Positions 33,959-46,120 are shown, counted from the first letter of the stretch. The stretch is DNA of 64,000 nucleotides from Sialis fuliginosa (GCA_961205875.1 OY540819.1:2296501-2360500); one strand, 5' to 3'. Numbers and translations: made by a program. Notes: generated from the letters alone by a model not told the origin.

Positions 33959-34700
33959 CAACTCAAAGTAATGAATAATTAAAATTTTCGTACATAAATA
34001 TGTCAAAAAAATTGAAGACAAACAATCACAGCATTCGGATGACTAACATTCGGCATAACATAGGTAAGTAATACATTAAAATTTAAAACTTAAAGTTATT
34101 GATATATCAATATTTTTACCTACATAGGTATTTTAAATATCAGAAGTATTTATTTAATTAACAATTAACATTGACGTAATTTTAAATGATATTTTTTTAA
34201 TTGTTAGAATTTGTATATCTGTTAAGGATCCACATTTACTTATCTATGTATGCAAGCATCTGTACCAATCTGTATATCATGCATCTAAAATGTCAATGTT
34301 TATCTACTGTGCTCTAACTTTTAAATAGTTGAACTGATTTCAAATGATTTATTGCGAATTGTTCGAATACAGTGACAAAATTCGTTTAATTTACAAGAAT
34401 ATTTGATTTTAAAAAAGGTTAATCTTTTTTAATACGAAATGTAGGTAGGTATATACTAATATATAGTTAATTGTAATTAATTGTAGAAAGGATGTACAAC
34501 AAGAATGTATACAAGCTACTAATAATATATTTATATAGAAACATTGATTTAATTTAGATGACTTTTTGAAAGACACGAGGAGAAAAACCGAAAATGAAAT
34601 TATTTTTAATATTCATAAAATGTTATTTCAAATCATGTAAGTATATACAATATATTTAAAAGTCAGCATTATTCCATTATCATAAAAAAGTAATTATCAT
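33959..34700. repeat. diverged direct duplication, copy 1
   Basis: The segment aligns with 37085-37720, for example ATTGAAGACAAACAAT, ACAGCATTCGG, AAATGATATTTTTTTAATTG and ATGAAATTATTTTTAATATTC. The match continues with 36280-36425 against 37750-37880, split here by the 34.86-36.26 kb element. Just before GTAAGT at 34637 an ATG opens MKLFLIFIKC, which resembles a signal-peptide exon, but no downstream exon was found. Confidence 0.6.
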
Positions 34701-34914
34701 CTGTAGGCTTTCATGGCTGTTCATATATGAACTTTGGTTTCCGAACTGATGTCAACGTTTAAATGTTTTTTTGTTGCCGTTGAACATATGTATGGCTTGA
34801 TGTTTCGACTTCCATGTCGGAGTCTTTTTCATATAAGACTAAAGGTATGTGTAATACAGGGTGACAGATTAAGAGTAACCCATTCTTAATTAATAATATC
34901 GAAATAAGTAATCA

Positions 34915-35730
34915 CTAAGGGTGCGTTCCAGATGGCACTTGTAACGTTACGATCGTTGATTACATCGTTCCGTCTTGAAACGATCATGACGTGTCAAATA
35001 TTCTGAATGATGCAATTGTAAGAACCAATGAGTGTCAGTAAAAGCCAGAAATTAAACCGGATATATCTGATACAATTCCTTATACGTATATACCAAAGTT
35101 GTAAACAACGGAGTTAGCGGACATCTGTCAGGAGAGTAAGTCCCTCCTTTTTTATAATTTAATTAAATATCCTTAAGATTCTTTGTTTACCGGGGTTCAT
35201 ATTTTTCATCGTTGAAATGATTTGCATTATTTTGTGATTGTTGCAGAAATCAAAATTTGCATTTTACAATAATTTCTACAATCAAAATTATTTCTATGCC
35301 GGATAGTTAAAATATTTAAAAAAAAACTATTATAATAATGTTTTTTAACTGTGATATTTTTCTTTGTTCTGTATTATTTTTAGTTTTGAACGAGTTAAAA
35401 TTAAAAAAATTACCAAAAAAAAACATTTATTTTTTCAGTTAATACGATAAGGAGTTAAAACTAACAGGGAATTGCTTAAGAGGTTCACGTGCGTTACTTT
35501 CCTTCAATAACAATTTCACCGAAGAACCTCATTATGTTCTGATGAAGGAAGTATTCAGTCAAACATTTGGTGTTCCTAACCACCACCCAAAGAACCAGCC
35601 GTTCTTCAATAATGTTTACACATTCAGTGTTTTGGATAATCGTATATGGTTCAGGAACTTCCAGATACTGTCAGAAGACGGCGCTTTGGCTGAAATAGGG
35701 TCTAGATTCATCCCTGGAACGCACCCTTAG
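34915..35730. mobile_element. nested MITE, GGTGCGTTCC ends
   Basis: The ends CTAAGGGTGCGTTCCAG and CTGGAACGCACCCTTAG are perfect inverse copies. The undisturbed sequence, taken from the mirrored end of the host element (36180-36200), reads CACTTAGTG. The duplicated target is therefore within CTNAG or TNA and too short to be hAT; its class is undecided. The interior has no credible gene. Confidence 0.65.
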
Positions 35731-35766
35731 TGGGCCTAATTTTAACTATCAAATCTTTTGTGAACC

Positions 35767-36111
35767 TTAAAGTTTTTGTAAAAATGGTGTTATGGCCGAT
35801 TGATGGTTTTCGACAGACGAGTAACACAAATTCTGTTTATTCCTCTTGCCAAGAAATTGGAAATGCGCTTCGTTGCTCATAATTATGATGTTAACAAAAT
35901 TATTCCCTCTATCTAAAATCCAACGACTGAAATCCAAACATGTGTTTAAGTCATTTGGAAAAAGTTTTTGAGCGTTTTGCCATTTGTATGGATGAAAGTG
36001 TAAATCTTTCTTCAAAATTAGATTTGATTGATTAAAATTTGCTTCAATCCTGTTTGTTTTTCTTCTCCGATTCACTTCCAATTGTCTTGCGATTTGAAGC
36101 CACGGGAACAT
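35767..36111 (-). pseudogene. Tc1/mariner-like transposase fragment
   Basis: About 114 codons resemble the central part of an insect transposase of the DDE type: a helix-turn-helix-like N-terminus (IARQLEVNRR), then LHFHPYKWQNAQKLF, the first catalytic acidic motif in MSNEAHFQF (Asp changed to Asn), and KRNKQNLCYSSVENH. The parts before and after are missing or too decayed. The Asp-to-Asn change and truncation make it inactive. Confidence 0.65.
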
Positions 36112-36449
36112 TTAATTGTTGTCGGAACCACCACTGAGTCTGAATAATTTAATTGGTTAAGGTTAACAAAAGATTTTACAGTTAAAATTAGGTTCACTAA
36201 GTGATTACTGTTTTCGATATCATTAATTAAAAATGGGTCACTCTTAATTTGTCACTCTTTATATTAATTTGAAACATTTTTAATTCTATAGTTATGGCGT
36301 AAAAGTTATAAAACAATTTTTTATCGTTGTCGTATCAAAAACAAATGTGATATAAGTATGTAATATATTTTTATACGACAAGAGTTTAAAACATATCAAA
36401 CAAAAACACTACGCCAATCGTTCATACTTAGGATACACCAACATGTCAA

Positions 36450-37090
36450 GGCGAAATTCAACATTAAATTAAAAATTTAATTATTTGTTGATCTGGAAAT
36501 TATTATATTCCAATATTAGAAGTAAATTTTTTAATGAGAGTTTCGAGTTATAGAGGTTATAGTTAGGTGACATCGATAGAGAAACCATAGATGTGAACGG
36601 ATTTTGATTTATCGAGATTCGACTTATAATAATGTGTGTATTTTTTTTAAATTAAATAATTTGGTGTGAATTTTGTTTTAAATTAAAATTTTGAAAATAA
36701 TTAACTTGGAAATTACTGTATTCCAATATAGATATAATTGAACAGAAAAAAAATTAAATAATTTTTACTTTAGAGATTAAATTTATAAACCCGAGTAACA
36801 CCGGGTCCAAAGCGTTAGTTATGTAAGGATTCCTTCATATTCATAAAGATACAAAATAAGTACATATCATGCTGCGGGGACATATCTTATAGAAAATCGG
36901 AAGGCTCTGTAACGAGGAGACTTTGTATGAACTTGATTTCTGGGCTGTTATCCATGACATTGTATTAAAAAACTTGAAAATTAATTGATTCCAATATAGA
37001 AATACTTTAATTGAAAAAAATTATTACAGAATCTTTACTTTACAGATTAAATGTATATACTCGAGTAACACCGGGTCCAGCGCGCTATGT
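36450..37090 (-). repeat. two partial copies of an ACCCGGTGTTACTCGG repeat
   Basis: Two ~150-bp blocks (about 36665-36830 and 36960-37090) align with each other. They end in inverted forms of the left edge of the 3884-4618 repeat (GACCCGGTGTTACTCG). The first part also holds a short inverted TTGAAAATAATTAACTTGG-like stretch. No gene is seen. Confidence 0.5.
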
Positions 37091-37890
37091 AATATATAAT
37101 TAAAATTTTCATAAATAAATTTGACAAAAAAATTGAAGACAAACAATTACAGCATTCGGACAATTCGACCAACATTCGGCGATAGATATTATGTGTTCCC
37201 GGCACAAATAAAAATTAAGTAGGTATATAGTATATAATGACATTTTTTTAAACTTAAGTCATTGAATTATCAATATTTTTACTTTCATAGGTATAGGTAT
37301 TTTATTGTAATAATCTGTAATCATAAATATCAGAAGAATTTATATAATTTCAAATTAACATTGTAATTTTAAATGATATTTTTTTAATTGTTTGAGTCTG
37401 TACATCTGTCATCTTTACCCAACTGTATTCATATTAACCTAAAATGTACATTTACAAAATTAAAACAAGATGTTGATTTATTGCGAATCGTTACGAAAAC
37501 TTCATTCAATTTACAAGTACCTATATTTGATTGTAATTAATTAATTAATTGTACAAAGGGTGTACGAGTATCTACAAGAGCTAATAATGTATTTATATGA
37601 ATTTTTGAAAGACACGAGCAGAAAAACCTAAAATGAAATTATTTTTAATATTCATAAAATGTTCAAATCATGTAAGTACATGATGTAATACAATACATGT
37701 ACCATATATTTAAAAGTCTCTAAAGGTATATGTTATGTAATATATTAATTTAAAATTGTTTTAATTCTATAGTTATAACATAGAAGTCATAAAATAATTT
37801 TTTGTCGTCATATCAGAAACAAATGTCATAATATGTATTTAGTATGCAATATACATATTTTCATACGACAAGAGTTGAAAACGCATCGTA
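37085..37890. repeat. diverged direct duplication, copy 2
   Basis: This is the counterpart of 33959-34700 plus 36280-36425. The ATG before GTAAGT is kept at about 37632, but a 4-base loss changes the phase relative to copy 1, which argues against a functional signal-peptide exon. Confidence 0.6.
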
Positions 37891-37900
37891 AACAAATATA

Positions 37901-38187
37901 CAGGTAATCCTCGACTTATAATTGTCTTTGTCTCTTTCTTACATGCACATATTACATAAATGAAACAAACAGTTCCGGGAATTTCCCAAAAATGTAATAT
38001 ATTATTATTTATGTAGATATTTTTGGGAACCCGCAACTGTTTGATGTATAGAAAATGCGATTCGCTTCACATCAAGGAAAACGTCAAAAGCAAAAATATG
38101 TACATATTGTACGTGTTAACTTACAACTTATTCTATTTACGACCGATGTCTAGGAACCTATCTCGGTTGTAAGTCGAGGAATACCTG
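37901..38187. mobile_element. 287-bp MITE, Tc1/mariner type
   Basis: The ends CAGGTAATCCTCGACTTA and TAAGTCGAGGAATACCTG are inverted and flanked by TA on both sides (37899-37900 and 38188-38189). A CAGGTA start with TA target is typical of pogo/Tigger-like MITEs. There is no coding frame of note. Confidence 0.82.
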
Positions 38188-38189
38188 TA

Positions 38190-39300
38190 CTACGATATAT
38201 AACGTATGTCTTATCAGTTTAAGCGTAAAAAATATCAAAGTTAATATTCAATGTTTTTAAATGCTGCGAGAAGTTCAAACATGCTTGACTGATTTAAATT
38301 TACTTTTTTCATTATTTTATATATTACTTACAAAATAACCAAGACGTTCCATTAAAATTTCAGGATTTGTGAAGTGTTCTGTCGTAGGAAAAGTTTAGGA
38401 AGCACTGTTCTACATCATACTTCAATATCAACCAAATTGAGTTATTGAGGGTAACAAATATATTGAAAAAACCTCATAGAGAAACCATATTTAGTTTGTG
38501 CAATAAAGTTTTAACAGGTACGATTTTTCTAAAATATCTTAAAATTAATAAAATTAAAATTGATAAAAGCCCAGCTCTAATGAATAAATAAGAAAGCACT
38601 CCGTCACAGCACTATATTATTCCGTCGCGGGAAAGTACCTACCATATAGGCCAGTCAGGATCCACTCAGGGCTAGCTACGTCACTGGTTACGATATTTCA
38701 TAAAACAGATATCGGTGCTTAGAATACATTGTCTGGAGGAATACGATAGTAAAAGTTTTAACAGATTTTTTAGCGGAAAAGCGAATTTTGTCGCTTATAT
38801 ATGAGATTTTTAGAATCGATAACTCAATTTCGCAAAAAGTGTATCTTACGATACTTTGCCTTGGAGGGGACGATATAGAAATAATTTAACCAGGTATGTT
38901 ATAATTTAGGTATATAAAAACATAGTACCTAGCCATGGAATACGGAATTTTATAATTTACGGTTTCAATATTTTATTTTATTAATTTAGGTTACTATGAT
39001 TATGTCTCTTTAAAATATTTTGTCGAACAATTAAATGATTTTTGACACATATTAACAATTAAATATTTTGAAATGCCTATATTGATTGAAAATTTAAATA
39101 TGAAGAAACATTTCACTTCCATGAAAGGTAAAATATTGAAATTAATTATTAGGTTTGGTGTAAATTATTCGAAACACAATTTTTCGAATCACAATTTTTC
39201 GAATCAAAATTCTTCGAATGAACAATTTTTCGAAAAATTTAAGTTTTATTGTTCAAATTTTAATTAGTTAATAAAATATTAAGTAAAGTAATATTTGGAC
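38190..39300. other. AT-rich stretch, no gene seen
   Basis: No paired ends or homologous coding were found. Short direct repeats of AATTTTTCGAATCAC occur at 39175-39230. Confidence 0.35.
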
Positions 39301-39311
39301 ATTTTACGATA

Positions 39312-40850
39312 TCCATACTAATATTATAAATGCGAAAGTGTGTTTGTCTGTCTGTTTGTTACCTTTTCACGACTAAACCGCTTTACCGATTTTGATGAAA
39401 TTTGGCAGTGAGATGGCTTACATCCCGAGGACGGATTAAGGCTATTTCGTATCTCGAAAATTCAACCTCTAAGTAATTGAAAGGGGGAGGAAATTTTTTT
39501 TTTTTTTTTAGTAATTAATATTTTACCCGTTACATATGAAGGGTTGTAAGTGGTTTTATTCGATCCAGCGGGAAAAATACCACGGGGGCGGGGGTTTTAG
39601 GGCGGAAAAACCCCTCTATCTCGCATAGGAGCAGAGACATTTACGATTTTGTATAATTAAAGAAAACTAAAAATAAGATAAATTTAATATTTTACCCCCT
39701 GTCACATATGAAGGGTTTCGAAATCCACGCGAGCGAAGTCGCGGGTAGCCGCTAGTATAAATATATAATTGTTTATCCACGACTTATAAATAATACATGT
39801 ATTACATACATAGTTTTTACTATATAATGCTATATATTAATCCCAGAGGGAATAATGAATAATTTGAGAAATTGTGATTGGTGCACAAGCGGGTATAATG
39901 ACCATTATACCCGCTTGTGCACCAATCACAAATTTACTAATATTGTAAATGCGAAAGTGTGTCTGTCTGTCTCTCTGTCTGTTTGTTACCTTTTCACAGC
40001 CAAACCGCTGAACCGATCTTGATGAAATTTGGTAGTGAGATAGCTTGCACCCCGAGGACGGACATAGGCTACTTCGTATCTCGAAAATTCGACCACTAAG
40101 TAATTTCAAGGGGGGTGGAATTTTTTATTTTTTTTTAGTAATTAATATTTTACCCCCCGTTACATATGAAGGGTTGTAGTTGGTTTTATTCGATTCGGCG
40201 GGAAAAATACTACGGGGGCGGGGGTTTTAGGGGGGAAAACAACCCTCTATTTCGCATAGGAGCCGAGATATTTACGATTTTGTATAATGAAAGAAAACTC
40301 AAAATAAGAAAAATTTTATATTTTATCCCTTGTCTCATATGAAGGGTTGTAATTGGTTACATTCGATCTGGCGGGAAAAATACTACGATAGAGGGGTTAT
40401 TAGGGGGACAAAACAACCCCTTATCTTTCATAGGAGTCGAGACTTATATTATAAATTCTAAAGTGTATCTCTCAGTCTGCCTATATGTTACCTGTTCACG
40501 GCTAAACCGCTGAACCGATCTTGATGAAATTTGGTAGTGAGATAGCTTGCACCCCGAGGACGGACATAGGCTACTTCGTATCTCGAAAATTCAACCCCTA
40601 AGTAATTTCAAGGGGGTGGAATTTTTTATTTTTTTTCGATTCGGCGGGAAAAATACTACGGGGGTGGGGGTTTTAGGGGGAAAAACAACCCTCTATTTCG
40701 CATAGGAGCCGAGATATTTACGATTTTGTATAAGAAAACTCAAAATAAGAAAAAGAGGGGTTATTAGGGGTCAAAACAACCCCTTATCTTATATAAGAGT
40801 CGAAATATAAATATAATGAATGAAAACCAAAATATAGAAAAAAATTATTT
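39312..40850 (+). repeat. dispersed insect repeat, three partial copies
   Basis: Copies begin near 39312, 39938 and 40450 with a GCGAAAGTGTGT and TGTCTGTCTG stretch, then AAACCGCTGAACCGAT, TTGATGAAATTTGG and CCCCGAGGACGGA. The first ends with GCGAGCGAAGTCGCGGG and CCGCTAGTA. This signature is frequent in insect genomes; whether it is a SINE or another class is not decided. The copies are joined by an exact 60-bp palindrome. Confidence 0.65.
39872..39931. other. exact 60-bp palindrome
   Basis: The arms 39872-39900 and 39903-39931 (29 bp each) are perfectly complementary around the two bases AC. Each has TTGTGATTGGTGCACAAGC toward its outside. No mismatch is present. It lies between two copies of a dispersed repeat. 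Confidence 0.95.
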
Positions 40851-40916
40851 TATATTAATTTGAGGTTATGTATGTATTCAGTTGTGTTTTATGAAAGTAA
40901 TTCAAATAGTCGTGGA

Positions 40917-41055
40917 TAAAGTACAGTATACTACTCGCAATAATGGCTATTATTACTTCGGAATTTCTTCTCCCTCGCCGCTACGCGGCTCGGTTCGAAA
41001 ATTATCCTCGGTAATAATAGCTATCATTATTGACTCGTGGTGTAATATACTATTA
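40917..41055. mobile_element. small palindromic MITE-like segment
   Basis: AGTATACTACTCGCAATAAT with CTATTATTACT on the left is mirrored by AGTAATAATAG-like and ATTATTGACTCGTGGTG on the right. The centre has CGCCGCTACGCGGCTCGG. The left flank TAAAGTACAG and the right flank show no clear duplication. Confidence 0.5.
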
Positions 41056-41223
41056 ATATGTTTGTTTGACATCTACAGATGATAAAATCACAAAGTGGCA
41101 CTAAATTCACCCTTGCGTTTTTGAGGGGGGGGGAGGTTAAACATGTAACTTTTCAATGTTTTTAGTATACTCGAAAACTAAGAAAAAATTGACAATTTTA
41201 CATGAATAATTTATTAAAGAAAA

Positions 41224-41345
41224 TTGTATGTAACAAAAGTTGAATTAAATACAAGATTCTCAAATATGAATAAAGTAAATGTAGATCAAGTGTTGGCAGA
41301 TTTGTTAAACCCTAAATATAAACTAGAAAAAAAAACAAGCTTTTA
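41224..41345 (+). pseudogene. degraded copy of the protease linker exon
   Basis: A GTTGAATTAAATACAAGATT...TGTAG segment identical in layout to the 46-bp intron at 41989-42034 is preceded by VCNK-like codons and followed by LNPKYKLEKK, similar to NPKKCGKRYEL of the better copy. Key Cys and Gly codons are missing, so this is a decayed tandem duplicate. Confidence 0.35.
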
Positions 41346-41554
41346 TTTATGTACATATTATTTACATTTTTTTATATTTTTTATATACATTTGCACTAAA
41401 AATTACAAAATAAATTTTCAAACTATCACAGTATTTTCCAGCTATCACAAAGTTTTCCAGAATTCATACGACTAAAAAGCTTGTGGCGTTCATTCAATGT
41501 AATATTTAGAAATAGACAAATTGTCTAATAGGTCGACAAAAGAAAAATCTATTA

Positions 41555-41940
41555 ACCCAATTATTAATGTAATATACCAAATAAACCTGGAACTTAATGT
41601 AATGTTTTGAAATATTAATGTAAAATAGATATGGTAGTTTTTATTTTCGGTAACTTTTTGCACTTTTTCCTATGTTGAATCTGGAAGTGAAAATATTCCC
41701 GTAATTTATATCAAATAAACCTGGAATTTAATGTAAAATTTTGAAATATTAATTGAAAGTAGATAATTTCTTTTATGTTGATTCTAAATTTCAAAATATT
41801 CACAGGAATAGCTAATTTAAATGAATATTTCGAAATATTACATTAAATTCCAAGTTAATTTGATATAAATTACGGAAATGTATTAACCTGGAATTTTATG
41901 TAATATTTGAATATTTCTCGAAATATTCATTTAAAGTAAC
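41555..41940. repeat. repeat with CCTGGAATTTAATGTAA words
   Basis: AAACCTGGAAYTTAATGTAA occurs three times direct (41582, 41718, 41887) and once inverted (about 41850), with AATATTTCGAAATATT words between. It appears to be inserted just before the SRCR-like exon. Confidence 0.5.
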
Positions 41941-41943
41941 TAA

Positions 41944-42134
41944 ATGTAGTGAACATGATGAAGATGCTGGAGTTATATGTAAAACACAGTTGAATTAAAT
42001 ACAAGATTCTCAAATATGAATAAAGTAAATGCAGTTCAAACCCTAAAAAATGTGGTAAACGATATGAATTAAATCCTAACGATTTATCTAATTTTACATT
42101 CACTGAGGTAAATAGAGGTAACTACCCATGGCAG
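41944..42134 (+). CDS. SRCR/trypsin-like protease, two partial exons
   Basis: Exon part 1 (41944-41988) reads CSEHDEDAGVICKT, the conserved end of a scavenger-receptor Cys-rich domain. A 46-bp GT-AG intron (41989-42034) keeps the frame in phase 2. Exon part 2 (42035-42134) reads NPKKCGKRYELNPN, then FTEVNRGNYPWQ, and ends at a GTAAAT donor. This is the CG...YPWQ start of a secreted trypsin-fold domain, and SRCR followed by protease is known from Tequila/neurotrypsin-like proteins. The catalytic His, Asp and Ser exons are not in view, and the usual (I/V)VGG start is not seen. It may be a gene remnant broken by repeats or part of a live gene with distant exons. Confidence 0.4.
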
Positions 42135-42164
42135 GTAAATTTTATTTCTATATGTTTGAATTAC

Positions 42165-42290
42165 AGGACTTCGAACCGGAACTGAACCGAAAACCGGAAA
42201 AACCGTTATTTTTTGCCGGAACGAAAATCGGAACCGAACCGAAAAAAAATACCGGTTTTTTCGGTTCGATACATGCTAAAATACGCGCGT
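42165..42290. repeat. CCGGAACCGAACCG-rich element end
   Basis: Words such as ACTTCGAACCGGAAC and CGAACCGAAAAAAAATACCGG recur over ~110 bp, as in insect MITE ends. No matching second end was found, so it may be a solo end. Confidence 0.4.
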
Positions 42291-42305
42291 TAACATGATC
42301 TAAAG

Positions 42306-43276
42306 CTAGCCTCACACGACGATAGATTTGCCACTGGATTGCTTACAGGGTGCTGTGATGGCAGCTACGATGGTTACTGTAATGGAAAATGACGTCACTA
42401 CTGACTGCCTTACGTGGTCGCCAGGTAGAATTCTGTAATAGTTCATGTCCTATTTTTCGTAGTAGATTTGTTGCTAGATTTTATGTTAACCAATAGGAAC
42501 GCCGCACGTGTTTTTTACGACCGGTGGTAGTTTTAAGGTGGCTGTATAAAGGATCAACGATAGATATGTAAAAACATTTCATAAATTTTATTATTAATAT
42601 GTTCTGTGATATTAATGATGATTATTATAATGCAATAACTATAGTATAGAATTATTATTAGTAAGCATAGCTATTATTCCACAGAATTTTGTTTGATATT
42701 CATAATACCTAACATATAATGTTGACGTTTGAATAATCGAATATCTTTTCAGAATAGTATTTTGGTGCCAAGTATAATAAAAATAATGTCAAATCAACAA
42801 GCCGAAATTGTAAATTAATTAATTTATTTGATTACAAAATTTATTTGGTTATATTTCATAATAATAACCATTACAAATAGGGTGACCAGATTTTAGTTTT
42901 GGTAAACCCTGAGATGTAAATGAAGACCCCTTTTTATTTTATCTTATCTATTTTATTTTTACATTATTCTTTTTATTTTCATAAGATTTGTTACCAAAAT
43001 CTGCACTGTTATGTCCCCTACTCTATTTTTGATGAACTTTTAAAAAAAAAAAACACGCTCATTACTAATCGTCTACGACGAATTACTTCTAATACAACCG
43101 CGTCCATTTTTCTAAACTGTAATTTTGCACGTATCGGAGCCATCTAGCGACCCTGCATCGTGTGCAGCCAACATCGCAGAGAAACCATCACAACGCACAG
43201 TGCGACAGCTCGCTTGGAACCCAGTTACAAAATCAAGCAAGCAATCCAGTGGCAAATCTATCGTCGTGTGAGCTAG
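42306..43276. mobile_element. 971-bp TIR element
   Basis: The ends CTAGCCTCACACGACGATAG and the complement of CTAGCTCACACGACGATAG are followed by an identical ATTTGCCACTGGATTGC on both sides, giving ~38-bp TIRs with one gap. No TSD is recognisable. The interior is AT-rich and has no credible transposase. Confidence 0.72.
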
Positions 43277-43392
43277 GCTTTTTACTCCCGACTTGAATTG
43301 TCGTTCAGTTGTCATGATGCGTTAATGCATACGTGTTACTGTACAGTCACCTGCATTAATGGTCTTGCAGTTTGTATTCATTTTCGTTTATC

Positions 43393-43740
43393 ACGAACTT
43401 AGTAGGCTCCTCCCATTTGATTATTATAATATTTAAATCATTTCTCCATGTATCAAACAAAGACAAATATTTAGAAATTCATTTGCTAGATAAAGAACTA
43501 CTCTTCGTTTATAGTACTCATGTATATTTGTGCAATTAAATTATTATGTAATCTATTGAAAATTGTATACGTAAATTTTGTGGCAATAATTATTTGATAT
43601 TCCGAATTTTAGTATTTAAATAAACTTGATAGAAAAAGATAACCGATGATGTTTGTCTTTAAATTTGGAATCTGTTGTAAGCGATTCTAGCCTTTAGGGT
43701 GCCAGACGAGTTCTGCAGGCGACTGTACGTGTTGCGTGCA
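43393..43740. repeat. diverged copy of the zinc-finger 3' flank
   Basis: It aligns with 16390-16401 plus 16744-16980 and then 18435-18550. It lacks both TIR elements found there and so provides their empty sites. No zinc-finger coding is attached. Confidence 0.65.
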
Positions 43741-43822
43741 CGTCTTATACGTTTTGGGTATTTGCTCTTATATTCTTGGGTCACTCACCAGTCAACTAGT
43801 CATTACCATCCATACTAAGTAT

Positions 43823-44030
43823 TAATTTTTACTTCCATGTTCCGAAGGAAATGGAAGTATTGTAATACCGTCGAAAAATCGTGTCCAAGATAATGACAAA
43901 TTCTGATTGTACTAACTTCAAAACTTAAAGAAAAGTTAATTTTCGCATGGCGGCTATGCGTGTGTCTGTGCTGATGTAGAATTTTCTTTCGTTCACGATA
44001 ACTACTGAAAAAAGTGAGCACTCCAGACAT
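43823..44030. repeat. dispersed repeat, inverted partner at 60300-60505
   Basis: TTTTTACTTCCATGTTC, AATGGAAGTATTGTAATACC and TTTCTTTCGTTCACGATAAC occur here and, inverted, at 60300-60505 inside a hAT element. It is probably a piece of the same family. No gene is seen. Confidence 0.65.
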
Positions 44031-44316
44031 ATTGATTTTGGTGCTAATCGGATTAGGGGTTTTGGAAATATTCGCAAATTTGTAACTTTTTTCGTCTAAA
44101 AAGTGAATATTGCGAGTATTATCGCACTAATTTTGATAAGATTTGGTACATTTGCAGTTCAATTGAATCTAAGGGACATTTATTATTTGTACGTGCCTAA
44201 ACAATCATTAAAGGGGTGAAAAACACACTTAAAATTTGAATTTTAAATACTAATATGTCATGAATTCATGTTTCCTTGGTAACAAATGCAACTAAATTTA
44301 AATTGTCAAATTATAG

Positions 44317-46120
44317 TAGCGTCGAATTATATTTTTTCGTGAAATCTCATAGTAGTGAAATTTTTTTGACTAAATCGCTTGCTTTTGGATTCAAGAATAT
44401 GTGTGTAAGTTTTCCGGATTCTGAGTGCTCCGGAACAGGGTCAAAAATGCCTTTGTTTATAACGAATTAAGGTTTTTTGACGATAGTTCGGCTAATATTT
44501 TGAATAAAAAAAATTAAAAAATATGAGATGATGCGCTATGAAAATACAAATAAAATGACCCAGGATAGAGGTCAAATGTTCATTCGTTCACCCGTAAAAA
44601 AATGAAAACCGCGGAAAAAACGATATTTTTAAAGTTAAGATAAAAAAATAAATGAAACTCTTAATTTTTTAAAAATATCTTCAAAAGATAGCTTTTAACG
44701 GTACAAACTGATGTGCAACATCTCATATCATAGTTTTTGTTTAAACGGCCACAATAAAAAAACTAAGAAATTTTTTGAAGGTCAAATTCATTGGGTGCAA
44801 ATAGTGTGGAGCCAAATTTTATTTTTTTTAAATATAGGGTTTAAAGAGTACTATCTAATTTTTTTTAAATATTTTTTTATCAATCACTCTTTGACCCTCT
44901 GAAAACCACCTTCAAAATTTGAATTTTAAATACTAATAAATAAGTCTACAATTCATGTTGCCTTGGAAACAGATGCAATTAAATTTAAATTAATAAATAA
45001 ATAATTGTATTTTTATTGTTTATAATAAATTAGAAGCATTTATATACAGATATTATTGCATATTTGAATTCTACGAAAAAAAATAACCGGGTTTAAAAAA
45101 AAAACATGTCTCTACGTCAAAAATTCGCCAAGTTGTTCGTTTATTACTAATTGTTAAACATATTAACCATAGGAGTCGCGTGACCACAAGTGAAACGAGA
45201 AAATTAAAGGCGTACAGTTAAATCGTTATTACATTTGGTAAAATGACTGTAATTTTTTTTTTCTTGGCATATCAGATAGACAGATGCTTTAGGAAGTTAT
45301 TTATTCAAGATTCAAGTCAAAATGTTAATTTGTTTATTAATAATTGGCCAAAAACTAAAAAAATGAATAACTCATTAAGGAATCAATATTTATTTATGTT
45401 TTTTTTTTGTACTGTTCATCTTGTCAAATGTTATTAAGTGAAAGAAAATAAAAAAAATTTCAAGCAATATAAAGAGGTTAAACTGCCATATGTTTATTAC
45501 AATTTATAAACAAATAGCCAAAAAAGAGTCAAGGAGTAATTGAAAAAAAGAACTTTTTTTAATTTTGATAGTACTCTCTAAAACCTTCATTTAAAAAAAA
45601 ATTTTTTGGCCCTACACTATTTGCACCCAATGAATTTGACCTTCAAAAATTTTCGTAATTTGTTTATTGTGGCCGTTTAAACAAAAACTATGATATGAGA
45701 TGTTGCACATCAGTTTATACCGTTAAAAGCTATCTTTTGAAGATATTTTTAAAAAATTAAGAGTTTTATTTATTTTTTTATCTTAACTTTAAAAATATCG
45801 TGTTTTCCGTGGTTTTTATTTTTTTACGGGTGAACGGAATGACCTTTTGACCTCTACCCTTTGTCATTTTATTTGTATTTTCATAGCGCATCATCTCATA
45901 TTTTTTAATTTTTGTTATTCAAAATATTAGCCGAACTATCGTCAAAAAACCTTAATTTGTTACAAACAAAGGCATTTTTGACCCTGTTCCGGAGCACTCA
46001 GAATCCGGAAAACTTACACACATATTCTTGAACCCAAAAGCAAGCGATTTAGTCAAAAAAATTTCACTACTAAGAGATTTCACGAAACAGCCTTTTTTCA
46101 GATAAATCGACGCTACTATT
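44317..46120. mobile_element. fold-back element, ~520-bp arms
   Basis: 44317-44835 is the inverted complement of 45597-46120, with a 760-bp centre. The sequence just left of the palindrome (44225-44310) is repeated directly inside the centre (44912-45003). Frames in the arms are palindrome artefacts. No transposase is found. Confidence 0.8.

Larger units (their letters stand above)
34855..36265. mobile_element. Tc1/mariner-like element relic
   Basis: Imperfect inverted ends (TACAGGGTGACAGATTAAGAG and a mirrored TTAATTTGTCACTCTTTATA) enclose a minus-strand transposase fragment and a nested MITE. The ~70-bp ends keep GTAATCACT-type inner motifs on both sides. Confidence 0.65.

Noticed and set aside
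34596-37670. Two ATGAAATTATTTTTAATATTC first-exon candidates before GTAAGT
   Set aside because: They resemble signal-peptide exons, but the two copies end in different phases and no downstream Cys-rich exon was found.
39837-40109. 90-codon minus-strand frame
   Set aside because: It runs through the 60-bp palindrome and the start of a dispersed repeat, and matches no protein pattern.
43112-43315. 67-codon minus-strand frame
   Set aside because: It overlaps the right TIR of the 42306-43276 element and has no family features.
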